From a bacterium (GTDB lineage Bacteria; Verrucomicrobiota; Kiritimatiellia; UBA8416): a stretch of DNA of 5,873 bases. The notes beneath the pieces are model-generated. The model worked only from the letters and a program-made list of their open reading frames with translations, did no database searches and was not told where the DNA came from. Location: the NCBI GenBank assembly GCA_020048935.1, contig JAIFLS010000074.1, positions 1 through 5,873 of the forward strand, written 5' to 3'. The position numbers were made by a program, and so were the translations under genes. Below, piece after piece: positions 5,642 through 5,873 of this stretch (its first letter is position 1; each line of letters starts with the position of its first letter).

Positions 5642-5873
5642 GTGAGTACAGTAGTAAATTTATCCAGGCGTGCGATGGCGTACGCGTTGATGGTGGTTGT
5701 GTCCATGGCTGGCTTGTTGCAGGCCCAGGAGGCGGTCCGGACGGCTGAACCGGTCCCTCCGGCCGCGCCGGTCCAGCCGGAAGCGCCCGCGGCCCCGGCG
5801 GAACCGGTGACGGCCCAACTCAAGTATCTCGACACTCCGCTCGATATAATCCTGACCGACTATAGCGAGAAGA
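5642..5873 (+). CDS. gspD: Type II secretion system secretin GspD, N-terminal part, cut by the window edge
   Basis: An open frame of 77 complete codons runs off the right edge. Residues 1-28 form a Sec signal peptide: basic MSTVVNLSRR, hydrophobic AMAYALMVVVSMAGLL, then QAQ, with likely cleavage near Ala28. Residues about 31-57 are a Pro/Ala/Glu-rich, probably disordered stretch. From residue 59 comes QLKYLDTPLDIILTDYSEK, which matches the start of a secretin N0 domain (a strand, D-x-P, then a helix). Secretins form the multimeric outer-membrane channel through which T2SS substrates leave, and the N0 domain usually contacts GspC. The gene begins 27 bp after gspM, so it belongs to the same operon. 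The C-terminal secretin domain is outside the window, so a PilQ-like secretin cannot be excluded by sequence alone; the operon context favours GspD. Confidence 0.82.
   Translation, partial: MSTVVNLSRRAMAYALMVVVSMAGLLQAQEAVRTAEPVPPAAPVQPEAPAAPAEPVTAQLKYLDTPLDIILTDYSEK

Overview
The window holds most of a type II secretion system (T2SS) operon on the + strand, plus the truncated 5' end of a divergently transcribed peptidase gene on the - strand. The DNA is GC-rich. Every identification rests on motifs read directly from the sequence and on knowledge of the families; no database search was run. The host is clearly a diderm bacterium, because a secretin and T2SS inner-membrane platform genes are present. 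Gene order and style (gspG-H-I-J-K-L-M followed by gspD, no gspC between, a 9-bp CCGATCGG-type intergenic repeat) differ from the classical proteobacterial gspC-D-E-F-G-H-I-J-K-L-M order. They would fit a lineage such as the Verrucomicrobia/Kiritimatiellota/Lentisphaerae (PVC) group, but that assignment is a low-confidence guess.

Layout. Positions 280 to 1 (- strand) encode the first 93 residues of an M24-type Xaa-Pro peptidase. Positions 281-433 are a divergent intergenic region with two inverted repeats, a weak sigma70-like promoter and a strong Shine-Dalgarno site for the operon. Then follow gspG (434-853, major pseudopilin), a 72-bp spacer with a tandem repeat, gspH (926-1528), gspI (1525-1893), gspJ (1896-2597), gspK (2585-3679), a 55-bp spacer, gspL (3735-5090, PilM-like plus PilN-like), gspM (5087-5614, PilO-like) and the start of gspD (5642 to the window end, secretin). 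H/I, J/K and L/M overlap, I/J are 2 bp apart and M/D 27 bp apart, so translational coupling is likely.

How the genes work together. GspG subunits polymerise into the periplasmic pseudopilus, and GspH, I, J and K form its tip. GspL and GspM are the inner-membrane platform proteins that link the pseudopilus machinery to the cytoplasmic ATPase GspE. GspD is the outer-membrane channel. GspE, GspF, GspC and the prepilin peptidase GspO are not in the window; E and F may lie downstream of gspD or elsewhere.

Most notable points: (1) GspI appears to lack the three residues (FTL) that normally follow the prepilin cleavage site, an in-frame 9-nt absence relative to its paralogue gspG; (2) the gspL-gspM-gspD order mirrors pilM-N-O-(P)-Q of type IV pili, with no PilP/GspC gene; (3) a tandem 9-bp repeat separates the major pseudopilin gene from the minor ones; (4) a truncated peptidase gene lies at the left edge. 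I see no CRISPR, mobile element, tRNA, rRNA or unknown defence-type system.
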